Program-made: the position numbers and the translations under genes | NCBI RefSeq assembly: GCF_016743775.1 | Contig: NZ_JAEQMY010000023.1 | Coordinates: forward strand, 1 to 64,000 | Origin: Microvirga aerilata | GTDB lineage: Bacteria > Pseudomonadota > Alphaproteobacteria > Rhizobiales > Beijerinckiaceae | DNA: 64,000 nt | Direction of reading: 5' to 3' | The notes under the pieces: generated by a model | The model's input: only the letters and a program-made list of their open reading frames with translations | Database searches by the model: none | Told to the model about the DNA's origin: nothing | Shown here: positions 30,492 through 39,427 of the stretch, one piece after another | Position numbering within the stretch: the first letter of the stretch is position 1 | Layout of the letters: each line of letters starts with the position of its first letter

Positions 30492-31484
30492 TCACTTGGC
30501 CAAGCCTACAGCCTTCAGCGTATCACCCAGGGACTTCTCGTTCTCCGCGAGGAACGTATCGAGATCGCGTCCTTTGGCCCACGAGATACCGAAGCCGCGA
30601 TCATTCATGAACTTCTTGAACTCCTCGGTGGCCACGATCTTTTCCACGGCGCCGACTAGGCGGTCACGAACGTCGTTCGGTGTCCCTTTCGGAGCCATGA
30701 TGGCGCGCCACGCACCACCGGTGACCTCGGTTCCAACGGCCTCCTTCGTGGTCGGCACATTTGGAAACGTTGTAAGACGTTGGAGCCCCACAACTGCCAG
30801 GGATCGCACTTTGCCTGCGTCGACCAGGGGCTTTGCCTCCGGCAGCGACGATGCGGTGGCATCAACACCTCCTGAGATCATCTCCTGAAGTCCCGGAGCC
30901 GCCCCGTTTGACGGAACGAAGGCGACGGTTGCCGGATTGATCCCTTGCTTGAGGAGCAGAAGGCTGAAAGCCGAATGCCATGACCCGCCAAGAGGGCCGC
31001 CAGTGGAAATACGGACCCTTTCACCGCTCTTCAGTGCCTGAAGGAGACTCGGCAGGTCCTTGAACTTGGACTCGGCCGGGACATGCACCGCAGCCGGATC
31101 GAAATTGTAGAGCGCAATCGGCGTGTAGCTTGCCGTTGGGGTGAGATCCGCAAGGCCCATCGGCTTATAGGATCCCAACTCGGTCGTCGCGATGCCGATG
31201 GTGTATCCATTGGGCTCGGCCTGCGCGACCGCGGTGTGGCCAACCAGCCCGTTGCCTCCCGGACGGTTCACCACGTTGAACGGCTGACCAAGCTCCCTTT
31301 GAAGCAAGCTAGCCAATATGCGCGCAGTGGCGTCGGTGCCTCCGCCAGCAGCAAAGGGGACGACCACCGTGACAGGGCGTTCCGGCCACGCAGCCGCTGC
31401 GCTTGTTACGGCGGTCAGCGCCATGGCGCATCCGGCGAGCACCAGTCTTAGCCTTTTTGCAAGCATTCCTTTGTACGATTTCAT
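30492..31484 (-). CDS. tctC: Tripartite tricarboxylate transporter binding protein (TctC/Bug family)
   Basis: A 330-residue periplasmic binding protein. It has a signal peptide (residues 1-32, AAAA cleavage region) and then WPERPVTVVVPFAAGGGTDATARILA, the hallmark of Bug proteins that grip a carboxylate by its two backbone loops. A further family block is VNRPGGNGLVGHTAVAQA near residue 80. A near-ideal AGGAGGAG ribosome-binding site precedes the ATG. It captures a carboxylic acid and delivers it to TctAB; the bound acid cannot be read from sequence. It is the first gene of the 25.1-31.5 kb operon. Confidence 0.93.
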   Translation of the reverse strand: MKSYKGMLAKRLRLVLAGCAMALTAVTSAAAAWPERPVTVVVPFAAGGGTDATARILASLLQRELGQPFNVVNRPGGNGLVGHTAVAQAEPNGYTIGIATTELGSYKPMGLADLTPTASYTPIALYNFDPAAVHVPAESKFKDLPSLLQALKSGERVRISTGGPLGGSWHSAFSLLLLKQGINPATVAFVPSNGAAPGLQEMISGGVDATASSLPEAKPLVDAGKVRSLAVVGLQRLTTFPNVPTTKEAVGTEVTGGAWRAIMAPKGTPNDVRDRLVGAVEKIVATEEFKKFMNDRGFGISWAKGRDLDTFLAENEKSLGDTLKAVGLAK

Positions 31485-31613
31485 GGCGTCTTCTCCTCCT
31501 TGTAATTTGCAAGCCGAATGGTCGGCTCGCTTGCTAAATGTCGAATGGGCGAAAGTCCCTTTTCTTGTAGGGGTTCTTATTTGTCCTCGTCGAGAAAGGT
31601 TGTCCTATCATTC

Positions 31614-32678
31614 TCAAGACTTGAACACGTATCCAGGCTTGATTGCGACGTCTGCTGGGATTGGTGGGAGATCTGAGAACAGATCTGGGTGATCCGCCAT
31701 AACTTTTAGTATGTATGAAGACTCGATATGCTTGTTGACGTCAAATGTCTCCTTCAGGAAGCCAAGACGGTGCAAACGATCTTGCGCACTCCAGAGCGCT
31801 CGGTAGTTGTTTGCGGAGAGGCGCCGATCAGCCTGCTGGATGTTGAACTCCATCGCTGCTTCCGCAACCTCTTGCTTGAGGCCAGGGACCCAACGCGTCG
31901 CAACCTGTGCGGCCCGCTTCGGGTTCTTTCGCATCCACTGGTCGGCCTCCGAGAGTCCTGCCAGAAACTTGACGATAGTATCCCCGTTCTTGGTCGCCCA
32001 CTCACGTGTTGCCACGTTGAACCCCAAATACGAGATGACGTCGCCGCCACGCACGATCTCCACTGCGCCCGGTACATCACGCAAAGCAACGATCGGCCAG
32101 GGATCCCAGGCAGCGAATGCATCGATACCCTTGGACAGCAGCGCAACTGTCATATCCGGCGGAGGCGTATTGATGAGCGTGACCTCCGCGGGAGTTAGCC
32201 CTGCCTTCTCCAGGAGTGCTAGAGCGTAAAGGTGGTTGATTGTGCCGAACGAGGCGGCAATTCTCTTCCCCTTGAGGCTCGACAGATCGCCCTTTCGGAT
32301 TCCGGACGCCTCACTAGCAATGAGCGCCATAGTAGTGTCCGAGCCGGCCTTTGCGGCATTACCGCTATAGTTTGCGAGAGCTACGAGATCCATCCCACGA
32401 AGAACCGCCCCGATCATCGGTACGCCGACCTGAACAATCTGGCTCTCCCCGGCTTGGAGGGCATTCAGCGCGTCGACACCCGTCGCGTACGGACGTACGA
32501 TTTCAACATCGAGGCCATACTTCTCGAAGAAGCCACGTTCGAGGGCGATCGGTAAGCCAATCTGGTCGATCGCACTGACCATTCCGGCCTTAATCTTAAT
32601 CATGTCCTGCGCATTTGCGCGGGATGTAGCGAGCGCAACAGTTGCAAGAGCTGCGCCTAACCATTCACGTCTGTTCAT
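31614..32678 (-). CDS. ABC transporter substrate-binding protein, NitT/TauT type
   Basis: A 354-residue binding protein of the SsuA/TauA/THI5-like class. The N-terminus NRREWLGAALATVALATSRA is a signal peptide with twin arginines and an ANAQ site. The mature part begins IKAGMVSAIDQIGLPIALERGFF, the usual opening of this class, with FGTINHLYALALLEKAG near 145 and DAFAAWDPWP near 190. Three ATGs in tandem follow the GGGAGG site; the third, at 32678, has the best spacing. The upstream small gene stops within these ATGs, so translation is coupled. Candidate ligands are sulfonates, aromatics or other small acids. Confidence 0.88.
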   Translation of the reverse strand: MNRREWLGAALATVALATSRANAQDMIKIKAGMVSAIDQIGLPIALERGFFEKYGLDVEIVRPYATGVDALNALQAGESQIVQVGVPMIGAVLRGMDLVALANYSGNAAKAGSDTTMALIASEASGIRKGDLSSLKGKRIAASFGTINHLYALALLEKAGLTPAEVTLINTPPPDMTVALLSKGIDAFAAWDPWPIVALRDVPGAVEIVRGGDVISYLGFNVATREWATKNGDTIVKFLAGLSEADQWMRKNPKRAAQVATRWVPGLKQEVAEAAMEFNIQQADRRLSANNYRALWSAQDRLHRLGFLKETFDVNKHIESSYILKVMADHPDLFSDLPPIPADVAIKPGYVFKS

Positions 32679-32680
32679 CA

Positions 32681-33013
32681 TCATCCTCCCTCTTCCATTG
32701 GAGCAACGTCTCGAACCCAATAGGGCCTCGCGACGGCATTAAGATCTTGTTGTCTTACCCCCCGTACTTCGACGGAGTTGCTCTCGGTCCCGGATACCCG
32801 GCCGAAGCGCTGCAAGGCCAGCACGTGAAACCGTTCCGGCGGAAAAGAGAGTGTCACCAATACATTCACGCGCGGCCCGTCTGTACGAAGTTCGCTGGCT
32901 ACTTTCATGGGAGCTGCCAGGACCAACCAGAGTTGCCAGCCGAGGTAGAGCGTGAAGACGCTGACCACAACACGGCCTCGCCCGGAACTCAGCATTAATT
33001 TCAGCAGTCTCAT
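32681..33013 (-). CDS. Small single-span membrane protein in the ABC operon
   Basis: A 110-residue protein with one membrane segment (about residues 14-35) preceded by basic residues, followed by a roughly 70-residue presumably periplasmic tail. Its ATG overlaps the stop of the ATPase gene (ATGA at 33010-33013) and its own TGA overlaps the tandem ATGs of the binding-protein gene. This tight coupling on both sides is strong evidence that it is real. No known family is recognised; a role as an accessory to this importer is inferred from position only. Confidence 0.6.
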   Translation of the reverse strand: MRLLKLMLSSGRGRVVVSVFTLYLGWQLWLVLAAPMKVASELRTDGPRVNVLVTLSFPPERFHVLALQRFGRVSGTESNSVEVRGVRQQDLNAVARPYWVRDVAPMEEGG

Positions 33014-33768
33014 GCAGAGCGCACCATCTGAAGAACCTCCGATGAGAGGCGCTTAAAATCATCTTGTTCTGACACTGTGTCCCAGGCCCGCGGACGAGAT
33101 ATCGGTATGTCGATCTCGCGAAGCACTTGCCCCTTGGACAAGACAATGACCCTGTCGGCGAGGAACACGGCCTCGCCCACATCATGGGTGATGAAGAGGA
33201 CTGTATGGCGCCGCTCTTGCCAGATGCGAGTCAACTCTTCTTGCAACGTCATTCGCGTCTGGGCATCGACACTCGCGAAAGGCTCGTCCATCAGAAGAAC
33301 GTCAGGTTCGTTTGCCAGCGCCCGCACAACGCCAACGCGCTGCTGCATGCCGCCAGAGAGTTCATTAGGGTAACGGTCGGCTGCGTTCGTGAGCCCTGCC
33401 AAGGCGAGAAACTCGCGTGCGATGCGATCACGCTCCGGCTTAGGAATGCCTCGCATCTTGAGCCCGAAGCCCACGTTATCGATGACCGTCTTCCAAGGGA
33501 ACAGAGCGAAGTTCTGGAATACGACGCCCCGATCTGGACCTGGACCCTTCACGGGACGGTCTCCCACGAGAACTTCGCCCTTAGTTGCTGGCAGAAAGCC
33601 GGCGACCATGTTGAGGATTGTGCTTTTGCCGCAGCCTGAGGGACCGACGACTGCGACGAACTCGCCCTCACGAATATGGAGCGAGACGTCCTGCACGGCC
33701 GTAACCCTTGATCCCATGTTCAGGTCAAAGTACGTCTTGTGCAAGTTTCGAAGCGTCAGACCCTTCAT
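33010..33768 (-). CDS. ABC transporter ATP-binding protein, SsuB/TauB type
   Basis: A 252-residue ATPase with Walker [10 protein letters not shown] near residues 38-46, Q-loop NFALFPW near 84, signature LSGGMQQRVGVVRALA near 137, Walker B LLMDEPFASVD near 157, and the switch His in FITHDVGEA. It matches the nitrate/sulfonate/taurine group and drives the two permeases encoded just upstream. It overlaps the following small membrane gene by four bases. Confidence 0.94.
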   Translation of the reverse strand: MKGLTLRNLHKTYFDLNMGSRVTAVQDVSLHIREGEFVAVVGPSGCGKSTILNMVAGFLPATKGEVLVGDRPVKGPGPDRGVVFQNFALFPWKTVIDNVGFGLKMRGIPKPERDRIAREFLALAGLTNAADRYPNELSGGMQQRVGVVRALANEPDVLLMDEPFASVDAQTRMTLQEELTRIWQERRHTVLFITHDVGEAVFLADRVIVLSKGQVLREIDIPISRPRAWDTVSEQDDFKRLSSEVLQMVRSA

Positions 33769-33815
33769 GCGTCTCCTCCGGCTATTAAGGTCGCCTTCTC
33801 ACGGGGAACCGTGCA

Positions 33816-34625
33816 TCAGGACCTTGCGATGAGTCCCCAGCGCTGGCCTGTAGCTCTCTCGATCGGTGCGAGGATCCAGGCATCAACGACGTACCAGAGA
33901 AGACCAAGGACGATCATCCCTATCACGATTTCGACTGCCGACCCGGCTCGCCTCGCATCGAACATCATAAATCCGATCCCGCTCGTCCCAACGATGATTT
34001 CGGCGGCGATCAATGCTCGCCAACCGTAACCGAGGCCGTTCCGCAGCCCGGTCATGATGTTGGGGAGGGCACCCGGCAGGATTACCTCGCGGAGAACCGC
34101 TATGCGGGATGCTCCTAGCGACAGCGCTGCGCGAACGAGTTCTGGTGCAATAGACCGAACTCCGAGTGCAGTGTTGAACACGACGGGAAAGATCACCGTA
34201 TAGACAATAACGAATGTCATTGTCGTAAGACCAAAGCCGAACCAGATCAGGAGAAGGGGGAGCCAAGCAATGTCGCCAATCGCCTGAAAGAAGAGCACGA
34301 GTGGCCATAGGGCTGTATGAGCAGCGCGGTTCAGGCCGACTAGCAATCCGAGCGGAACTCCGATCGCAATCCCACAAGCAGCACCGAGCGCAAGACGTCC
34401 GATGCTGTCCTCAAGATAGGCTGGAAGAATTCCTTTGTAGGTAAGCACGGCGAAGCCGTTTACCACCTCCAAGGGGCCGGGAAAAAAGGCCCGCGGGAAA
34501 ACCTCGGCTGCTGCCACGCCCCACCAGAGTGCCACGATTGGAAGGAAGGGCACGAGAGCCGCGATCGTTGGCCAACGCGCTGCCCAGCGGCCGTATTGCT
34601 CTAAAACTTGTCCGAGTTGACTCAT
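33816..34625 (-). CDS. ABC transporter permease, SsuC/TauC type (second)
   Basis: A 269-residue permease with five or six membrane spans. The EAA loop is LSLGASRIAVLREVILPGALPNIMTGLRNGLG near residues 165-198, and the following GYGWRALIAAEIIVGTSGIGF block is typical of SsuC-type permeases. It starts with an ATGA overlap onto the other permease gene. Two non-identical permeases in tandem imply a heterodimeric channel, where most importers of this class use a homodimer. Confidence 0.92.
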   Translation of the reverse strand: MSQLGQVLEQYGRWAARWPTIAALVPFLPIVALWWGVAAAEVFPRAFFPGPLEVVNGFAVLTYKGILPAYLEDSIGRLALGAACGIAIGVPLGLLVGLNRAAHTALWPLVLFFQAIGDIAWLPLLLIWFGFGLTTMTFVIVYTVIFPVVFNTALGVRSIAPELVRAALSLGASRIAVLREVILPGALPNIMTGLRNGLGYGWRALIAAEIIVGTSGIGFMMFDARRAGSAVEIVIGMIVLGLLWYVVDAWILAPIERATGQRWGLIARS

Positions 34626-35443
34626 GTGCGCTGTACCAGTCCCCAGCGTTCGATCGTCGCTCTTTCAAGTGGGGCGAGAAGAAGCCGGTCGATGAAAAGC
34701 CAGATGATACCAATGATGATCATTCCAAGCACGATCACCTCAGTGCGGTAGAAATCACGAGCGACGAACAGCATATAGCCGAGGCCGACATCGGTCGCGA
34801 TCATCTCTGCTGCAATCAGGCCACGCCACGCAAAGCCAAGGCCGGTTCGAACGCCTGTCACAATATTGGGAAGAGCACCGGGGAGAAGAACCTCCGTCAG
34901 CATGGCGACTCGACCGGCGCCAAGCGAGGCCGCAGCGTGGCGCAGCCGCGGCGGGATCGCTGATACGCCGAGCAGAGTATTGTATGCGACGATGAAGAAA
35001 ACAGCGTTGAAGATCACAAATGTGATCGCCCCGAAGCCGTACCCGAACCAAAGTGTTGCAATCGGAATCCAGGCGATTCCAGCAAGAACTGAGAAGAAAC
35101 GAAACAGCGGAGTGAGTAAGGCCGAGACACCTGAATTGACGCCCATTGCAACGCCGAGCGGAACAGCGGCAGCGACAGCGAGCACGGTCCCAAGGGCCAC
35201 GCGGCCAAGGCTTGTCGCGACATGGGCTAAGAGTGTGCCATCGCGAAGCCCGTCCGCGGCAGCACCAAGCACCGCCTGGACACCAGGAAAAACCCGCGGA
35301 CTTACATCGAAGATAGTAACGATTGCCGGCCACGCCAATAGAAGCAAAACAAGCGGGGCAATGAAGGCGGCCGCTTGTCTTACGTATAGCCAAACCCTCT
35401 TTGGTCCTGCGATGAAAGCGATAGGCTCAACGTGGTCGCTCAT
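34622..35443 (-). CDS. ABC transporter permease, SsuC/TauC type (first)
   Basis: A 273-residue permease with the same plan as its neighbour: EAA loop ASLGAGRVAMLTEVLLPGALP near residue 190 followed by TGLGFAWRGLIAAEMIATDVGLGYM. The two permeases differ clearly in their N-terminal halves, so this is an old duplication. It is the first gene of the importer operon; the upstream 330-base gap separates it from the GntR regulator transcribed in the same direction. Confidence 0.92.
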   Translation of the reverse strand: MSDHVEPIAFIAGPKRVWLYVRQAAAFIAPLVLLLLAWPAIVTIFDVSPRVFPGVQAVLGAAADGLRDGTLLAHVATSLGRVALGTVLAVAAAVPLGVAMGVNSGVSALLTPLFRFFSVLAGIAWIPIATLWFGYGFGAITFVIFNAVFFIVAYNTLLGVSAIPPRLRHAAASLGAGRVAMLTEVLLPGALPNIVTGVRTGLGFAWRGLIAAEMIATDVGLGYMLFVARDFYRTEVIVLGMIIIGIIWLFIDRLLLAPLERATIERWGLVQRT

Positions 35444-35776
35444 CGGATCCCCTGAATGAGGTTGACGGCGCAGAGATCATTTTGACCATAAAGGACGCGG
35501 CAAACGTGTTGCCCGCCGCTACGGTCGTGTCGTTCACACAACAGGTGGTCATCTCCGTTGTGACGGTGCCAAGGCCTTGCACACACCCTACTGGAAGAAC
35601 TGGACACCTGTTGCTCGCAGGTTTGGCGAAGTGGATCCGCTCAATCTGGTAGTGAGGGGGCGCGGAGTCGCGACTCCTAGACAATCCTCCGCCTGTGGGC
35701 TCTTTTGCTTCCTTCGGACCGGTGCTCCCACTTGTGGGCTTCTGGAGCACACTGATTTTAAAAACAGTGGTAAAGG
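35444..35776. other. Intergenic region between GntR regulator and importer operon
   Basis: About 330 bases. Open frames here lack protein character. It probably carries the importer promoter on the minus strand, but I see no clear palindrome matching the one upstream of the regulator. Confidence 0.45.
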
Positions 35777-36505
35777 TCATCCTGCTACCTCCACATCTGT
35801 AGTTGCAAGGCGGAAAGTCTCAGTGAGGAAACTGTGGGTGCGGTCGAGTAACAGCTCCATTGCAGCGCGGGCGTTGTGAGCGTCCCCACGCTCGATCGCA
35901 TCGAGCACTGCCTTGTGGTTCGGCAGGTTCGGTGCGAGACCTGGCATGGCGACGGCAAAGACTGTGTGTAGGATGGCCTCGAGGCCGCTGCGGAAACTCC
36001 CAAGAACCGGATTGTGCGTGGCGTCGAGAATAGCGAGGTGGAATACGCGATCAGCTTGAGTCGCCACGGCTAGATCGTCCGAGTACTTCGCCATCGTAGC
36101 ATAGGCGTCCTTGATGGTTTGCCGCTCAGCCGCCGTCGCACGCTCGGCGGCGAGCGCCGCCGCTGCGGGCTCTATAATTCTTCGTGTCTCCTCAAGAGCT
36201 AAGAGGAGGCTATGGTCCTGCTGACTCTCCCCGAGCCAGGCCAGAACTTCGCGATCGAGGAAATTCCAGTTCTGACGTGCTTGGACGCGGGTGCCGTGCC
36301 TAGGACCGACCGTAACCAATCCCTTTGTAGCAAGGATTTTCACGGCTTCGCGAACAACACCGCGTCCGGCACTGAGACGTACCTCAAGGTCTTGCTCCCG
36401 TGGCAGTACACTGCCAGCGTCGTAGTCCCCATTGGCAATCGCTCTACCGAGTGTCGAAACAACTCGGTCGATTTTCCCAGGCTTGGCGTTCGCACGCATC
36501 ATCAA
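35777..36505 (-). CDS. GntR/FadR-family transcriptional regulator
   Basis: A 242-residue regulator. The winged helix is at about residues 10-75 (LGRAIANGDYDAGSVLPREQDLE, GVVREAVKILATKGLV, GPRHGTRV) and an FCD domain follows with FHLAILDATHNPVL near 145 and LPNHKAVLDAI near 190 supplying likely metal-binding His. It lies immediately upstream of the NitT/TauT-type importer on the same strand and probably controls it. Three ATG codons are in tandem at the start. Paired palindromes about 130 bases upstream are candidate autoregulatory sites. Confidence 0.88.
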   Translation of the reverse strand: MMMRANAKPGKIDRVVSTLGRAIANGDYDAGSVLPREQDLEVRLSAGRGVVREAVKILATKGLVTVGPRHGTRVQARQNWNFLDREVLAWLGESQQDHSLLLALEETRRIIEPAAAALAAERATAAERQTIKDAYATMAKYSDDLAVATQADRVFHLAILDATHNPVLGSFRSGLEAILHTVFAVAMPGLAPNLPNHKAVLDAIERGDAHNARAAMELLLDRTHSFLTETFRLATTDVEVAG

Positions 36506-36633
36506 GCGCGCGCTATCAATTGCGTGCGCCTGTGGCGCTTGGACCAGACCACCCGCATAGCTGCATCCTCCCAGTTCGCCGATCTTTGTCAGCGTAACTG
36601 CCGCAGTCTGACATGACTAACTTTAACTGACAA

Positions 36634-36678
36634 GATCATCCGATGTTAAACATCGGATGATCGATTGCTTAAATCGAT
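36634..36678. promoter_or_regulatory. Two adjacent palindromes upstream of the GntR gene
   Basis: A perfect inverted repeat, GATCATCCGATGTT (36634-36647) with its complement at 36649-36662 around a single base, is followed at once by ATCGATT (36660-36666) and its complement AATCGAT (36672-36678). The first is far longer than chance would give. Position 5' of a repressor gene suggests an operator; a hairpin role in RNA is also possible. Confidence 0.5.
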
Positions 36679-36762
36679 GAACAGTTAGGCATTGTCACGT
36701 CAATGCTGACGCCTCGAGCTATTCCGCGGTAGGGTAGGGGTGCAGCCTATCTCCTTCGGATG

Positions 36763-36940
36763 GACGCTGCTGGTCGTCAGTCGGCGTGCCGCCTCGTTCT
36801 CCTTGGCGCGCTGAGCAATCTTATGATCGAGCCGGGCAATCTGCTCGTTCAGTCAATGAAGCATCTCGACCACCATCTGGAGGATCGGTTAGGCGATCTC
36901 GGGGATCGGCTCTGCCCCTTCTTCGACAGCCTGCATGAGT
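36763..36940 (-). pseudogene. IS110-family transposase, middle part, with stop codons
   Basis: Read on the minus strand from 36939, the frame gives LMQAVEEGAEPIPEIA, stop, PILQMVVEMLH, stop, LNEQIARLDHKIAQRAKENE and AARRL. This is the helical linker region of IS110 transposases just before the IPGIGP motif, carrying two nonsense codons and cut off at its 3' side. It appears to be the continuation of the N-terminal fragment at 38089-38564, with an IS630 element inserted between. Confidence 0.65.
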
Positions 36941-38090
36941 TATACCCATCCAGAGGATTGCTGACTCGGATTTGCATTGCTGTGCCTGGCATGATTCCCT
37001 GATGGCAGGGGCGCAGTTTGCAGGAGACCACCATGGCCGGGCTCCCGATCCGTCAGGACTACGCGCCATTCGATCTGCGTGAGAGGGACACCCGGGCCAG
37101 CCTGCGGTTGCTGGCCATTGCCAATGCGCTGGAGGGCATGACCCGGGCCGAGGCCGCGCGACTGGCCGGCATGGAAAGTCAGGCCCTGCACGATGCGATC
37201 CAGCGCTTCAATGCTGAGGGACCTGACGCTCTGCATGACCGGCATCGCTCCGGTCGCCCGGAGCAGCTCGCTTCCGGTCAGCAAGCTGCGCTCAAGGCCC
37301 ACATCCTGCGCGGGCCTGAGCCCGAGCGCGATGGGGTGAGCGCCTGGCGCTTGGTCGACCTGTGCGAGCATGTCGAGCGGACCTATGGCGTTCATTACAG
37401 CGAATGGGGGCTCGTGCCTGCTCAAGCGGCCGAACCTGTCGCGCCAGAAGACCCGGCCCTCGCACCCGAAGGGCAATCCGGCCGCGCAAACGGCGTTCAA
37501 AAAAGAAACTCCCGTCAGAACTGCAGGCCCTCGCGACCGAGCACCCTGAGGCGCGTCTTCAACTCTGGTGCTAGGACGAGGCGCGCTTTGGCCAGAAGGG
37601 CCGGACTACGCGCGTCTGGTATGAGCGTGGGGTGAGTCCACCCGGTGTAGTCGATCAGCGCTTTGAGAGCCTGTATCTGTTTGCCGCCTGTCGTCCCGGC
37701 ACGGACGAGACCTTCGCGTTGGCTCTGCCGCGGGTGAATGCCGACGCCATGACGATCTTTCTGGAGCAGTTTGCCCGGCAGCTCGAACCCGGTGTGCATG
37801 CGGTGCTCGTGCTGGATTAGGCCGGCTGGCACGACGCGCGGGCCTTGCACGTGCCAGAGACGATCACGCTGCTGCCCTTGCCGCCGGCGTCACCCGCGCT
37901 GAACCCGGTGGAGCGGGTCTGGCTCTACCTGCGTGAGCGCTATCTCTCGCTTCGTATGCTCAACGATTATGAAGCCGTGTTGGATGCGGTCTGCCGCGCC
38001 TGGAACCGGCTCCTCGACGAGACAGGCCGTCTCACAACATTGACGGCCTACCCGTATCTCACTGCGTCAGGAATTCCATGAACGGGTATT
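36941..38090 (+). mobile_element. IS630-family element with degenerate transposase
   Basis: About 1.15 kb, the usual size of IS630. Near-matching ends (TATACCCATCCA at the left and, inverted, TAATACCCGTTCA at the right) flank TA dinucleotides. The transposase begins at 37033 (helix-turn-helix region EGMTRAEAARLAGMES), changes frame near 37410 and again in an A-run near 37503, and then reads on with TAG stops at 37572 and 37818. The DDE-type residues are visible in DEARFGQKG (first Asp, after an amber), VLD before the second amber, and NPVERVWLYLRERYL near the end. It is dead. It sits inside an IS110 transposase gene. Confidence 0.75.
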
Positions 38091-38564
38091 ACGGAACGTA
38101 AGCTGGCCCTCTTGCGACCACGAGCCCGAACTCGGTTAGGTGGCTTCGAAGTGCATCGATGATTTGAGCCCGTTGCCGCACCAGGAGATCGCGCGCCCGG
38201 AACACGAGGGCGGCCTGAGCCGGCTCGCTCTTGGGCGCTACAAAGCGCATCGTTGGGCGCCCGGCTGCCTCGCAGATCGCCTCAGCATCGGCCGCATCGT
38301 TCTTCTGGCGTTTCACAAACGGCTTCACGTAAGCCGGTGGAATCAGCCGAACGGCATGCCCGAGCCGGCCGATCTCACGGGCCTAGTGGCGTGCGCTGCC
38401 GCGGGCCTCCATAGCCACGTGCAAGGTGGCTGGGACGAGAAGAGCCCGAGGACTTGGTGTCGCTGCAGCCTCTTGCGGAGATTGACCGCCCCGGACGCAT
38501 CCGCTCCGTGTGCCTGGAAGACGTTCTTCGCCAGATCCAGTCCAATTATGCTCACCTCGCACAT
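38089..38564 (-). pseudogene. IS110-family transposase, N-terminal part
   Basis: Starting MCEVSIIGLDLAKNVFQAHG, this is the RuvC-like DEDD domain with the first catalytic Asp in GLDLAKN. After about 40 residues the frame shifts (near 38445), then reads through an amber codon (Trp TGG to TAG) into REIGRLGHA, KPFVKRQKNDAADAEAICEAA (third acidic motif) and LLVRQRAQIIDALRSHLTEFG. It stops at the junction with the IS630 element. The remaining linker appears on the other side at 36763-36940. Confidence 0.75.
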
Positions 38565-38756
38565 GGACGCCTCCCTTGAGTGTAATCCACACCTCCACTC
38601 TGGCACAGCGAGGCCGTTGAAGGGCGTCTACCCAGCAAAAACCGAGCTACAGCGCAAATTCCTTGTTCTTCTAACTCGGGATGTTTGGCACGCCGCGAGC
38701 CGGCTTAGGTGTCGTAAGTTTATGCCGGCCCGATCGTTACCTCTTTAACTTGGTAT

Positions 38757-39398
38757 TCAACGCGCAGCCCAGAGCATGCCCCGCCTCAGGATGGTGCGCA
38801 TCTCTGGGATCTCGAACTCTTTCGCCACATGCCCGAGGGAGCTGTAGAAGACCCGCCCCTCGCCGTAGCGACGCTTCCACACGACCGGCATCACTACATC
38901 CTTGGTCCAGTAGGCATGCTCGCCGGAGAACGTCGTCGTCGCCAACACCTCGTTTGAGGGGTCAATGTGCATGTAGTACTGCTCGGAATGGTAGTCGAAG
39001 TCGCGGATGCCCTGCATGACTGGATCGTCGGGGCGGGTGACGTTCACGCGGTAGTCGATGATGTTGCCGGGATGGGCTACCCATTGGCCGCCGCACATGA
39101 ATTGATACTCAACCGCCTCGCGGAACGCGTCGCACATACCACCATGATAGCCGGCAAGGCCGACACCACCACGGACGGCCGCCGTGAGATTGCTCAGCTC
39201 CTCCTTCTCGATCTTCGACATGGTATAGATAGGAACCACCAGGCTCATGTCGGATAGAGCGGGGTCGGCAAACGCCTCGGTCGAGTTCTCGACATAGACC
39301 CTGAAGTCCTCCTCCTCCAGCATGCCGGCAATGATGGAGGCGCACTGCTCCGGCTCGTGCCCGCTCCAGCCGCCCCATACAATCAGTGCCTCGCGCAT
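38757..39398 (-). CDS. thuA: ThuA family protein
   Basis: A 213-residue protein of the ThuA (trehalose utilisation) family with a class I glutamine amidotransferase-like fold. It begins MREALIVWGGWSGHEPEQCA (the GGxxxH block near residues 8-14), has GLAGYHGGMCDAF near 103-115, GGQWVAHPG near 127, and RVFYSSLGH near the end, all typical. In rhizobia ThuA works with the Gfo/Idh/MocA enzyme ThuB on 3-keto-disaccharides. Here the adjacent oxidoreductase gene is amber-interrupted. It is the last gene of the minus-strand ROK-oxidoreductase-ThuA unit. Confidence 0.88.
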   Translation of the reverse strand: MREALIVWGGWSGHEPEQCASIIAGMLEEEDFRVYVENSTEAFADPALSDMSLVVPIYTMSKIEKEELSNLTAAVRGGVGLAGYHGGMCDAFREAVEYQFMCGGQWVAHPGNIIDYRVNVTRPDDPVMQGIRDFDYHSEQYYMHIDPSNEVLATTTFSGEHAYWTKDVVMPVVWKRRYGEGRVFYSSLGHVAKEFEIPEMRTILRRGMLWAAR

Positions 39399-39427
39399 TG
39401 TCGCACCTCCCAGTTTTCCTTTGGTTT

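Noticed and set aside
35427..35780. A 117-codon minus-strand frame between the GntR gene and the importer
   Set aside because: Low-complexity composition, no ribosome-binding site, and it overlaps both neighbouring coding ends.
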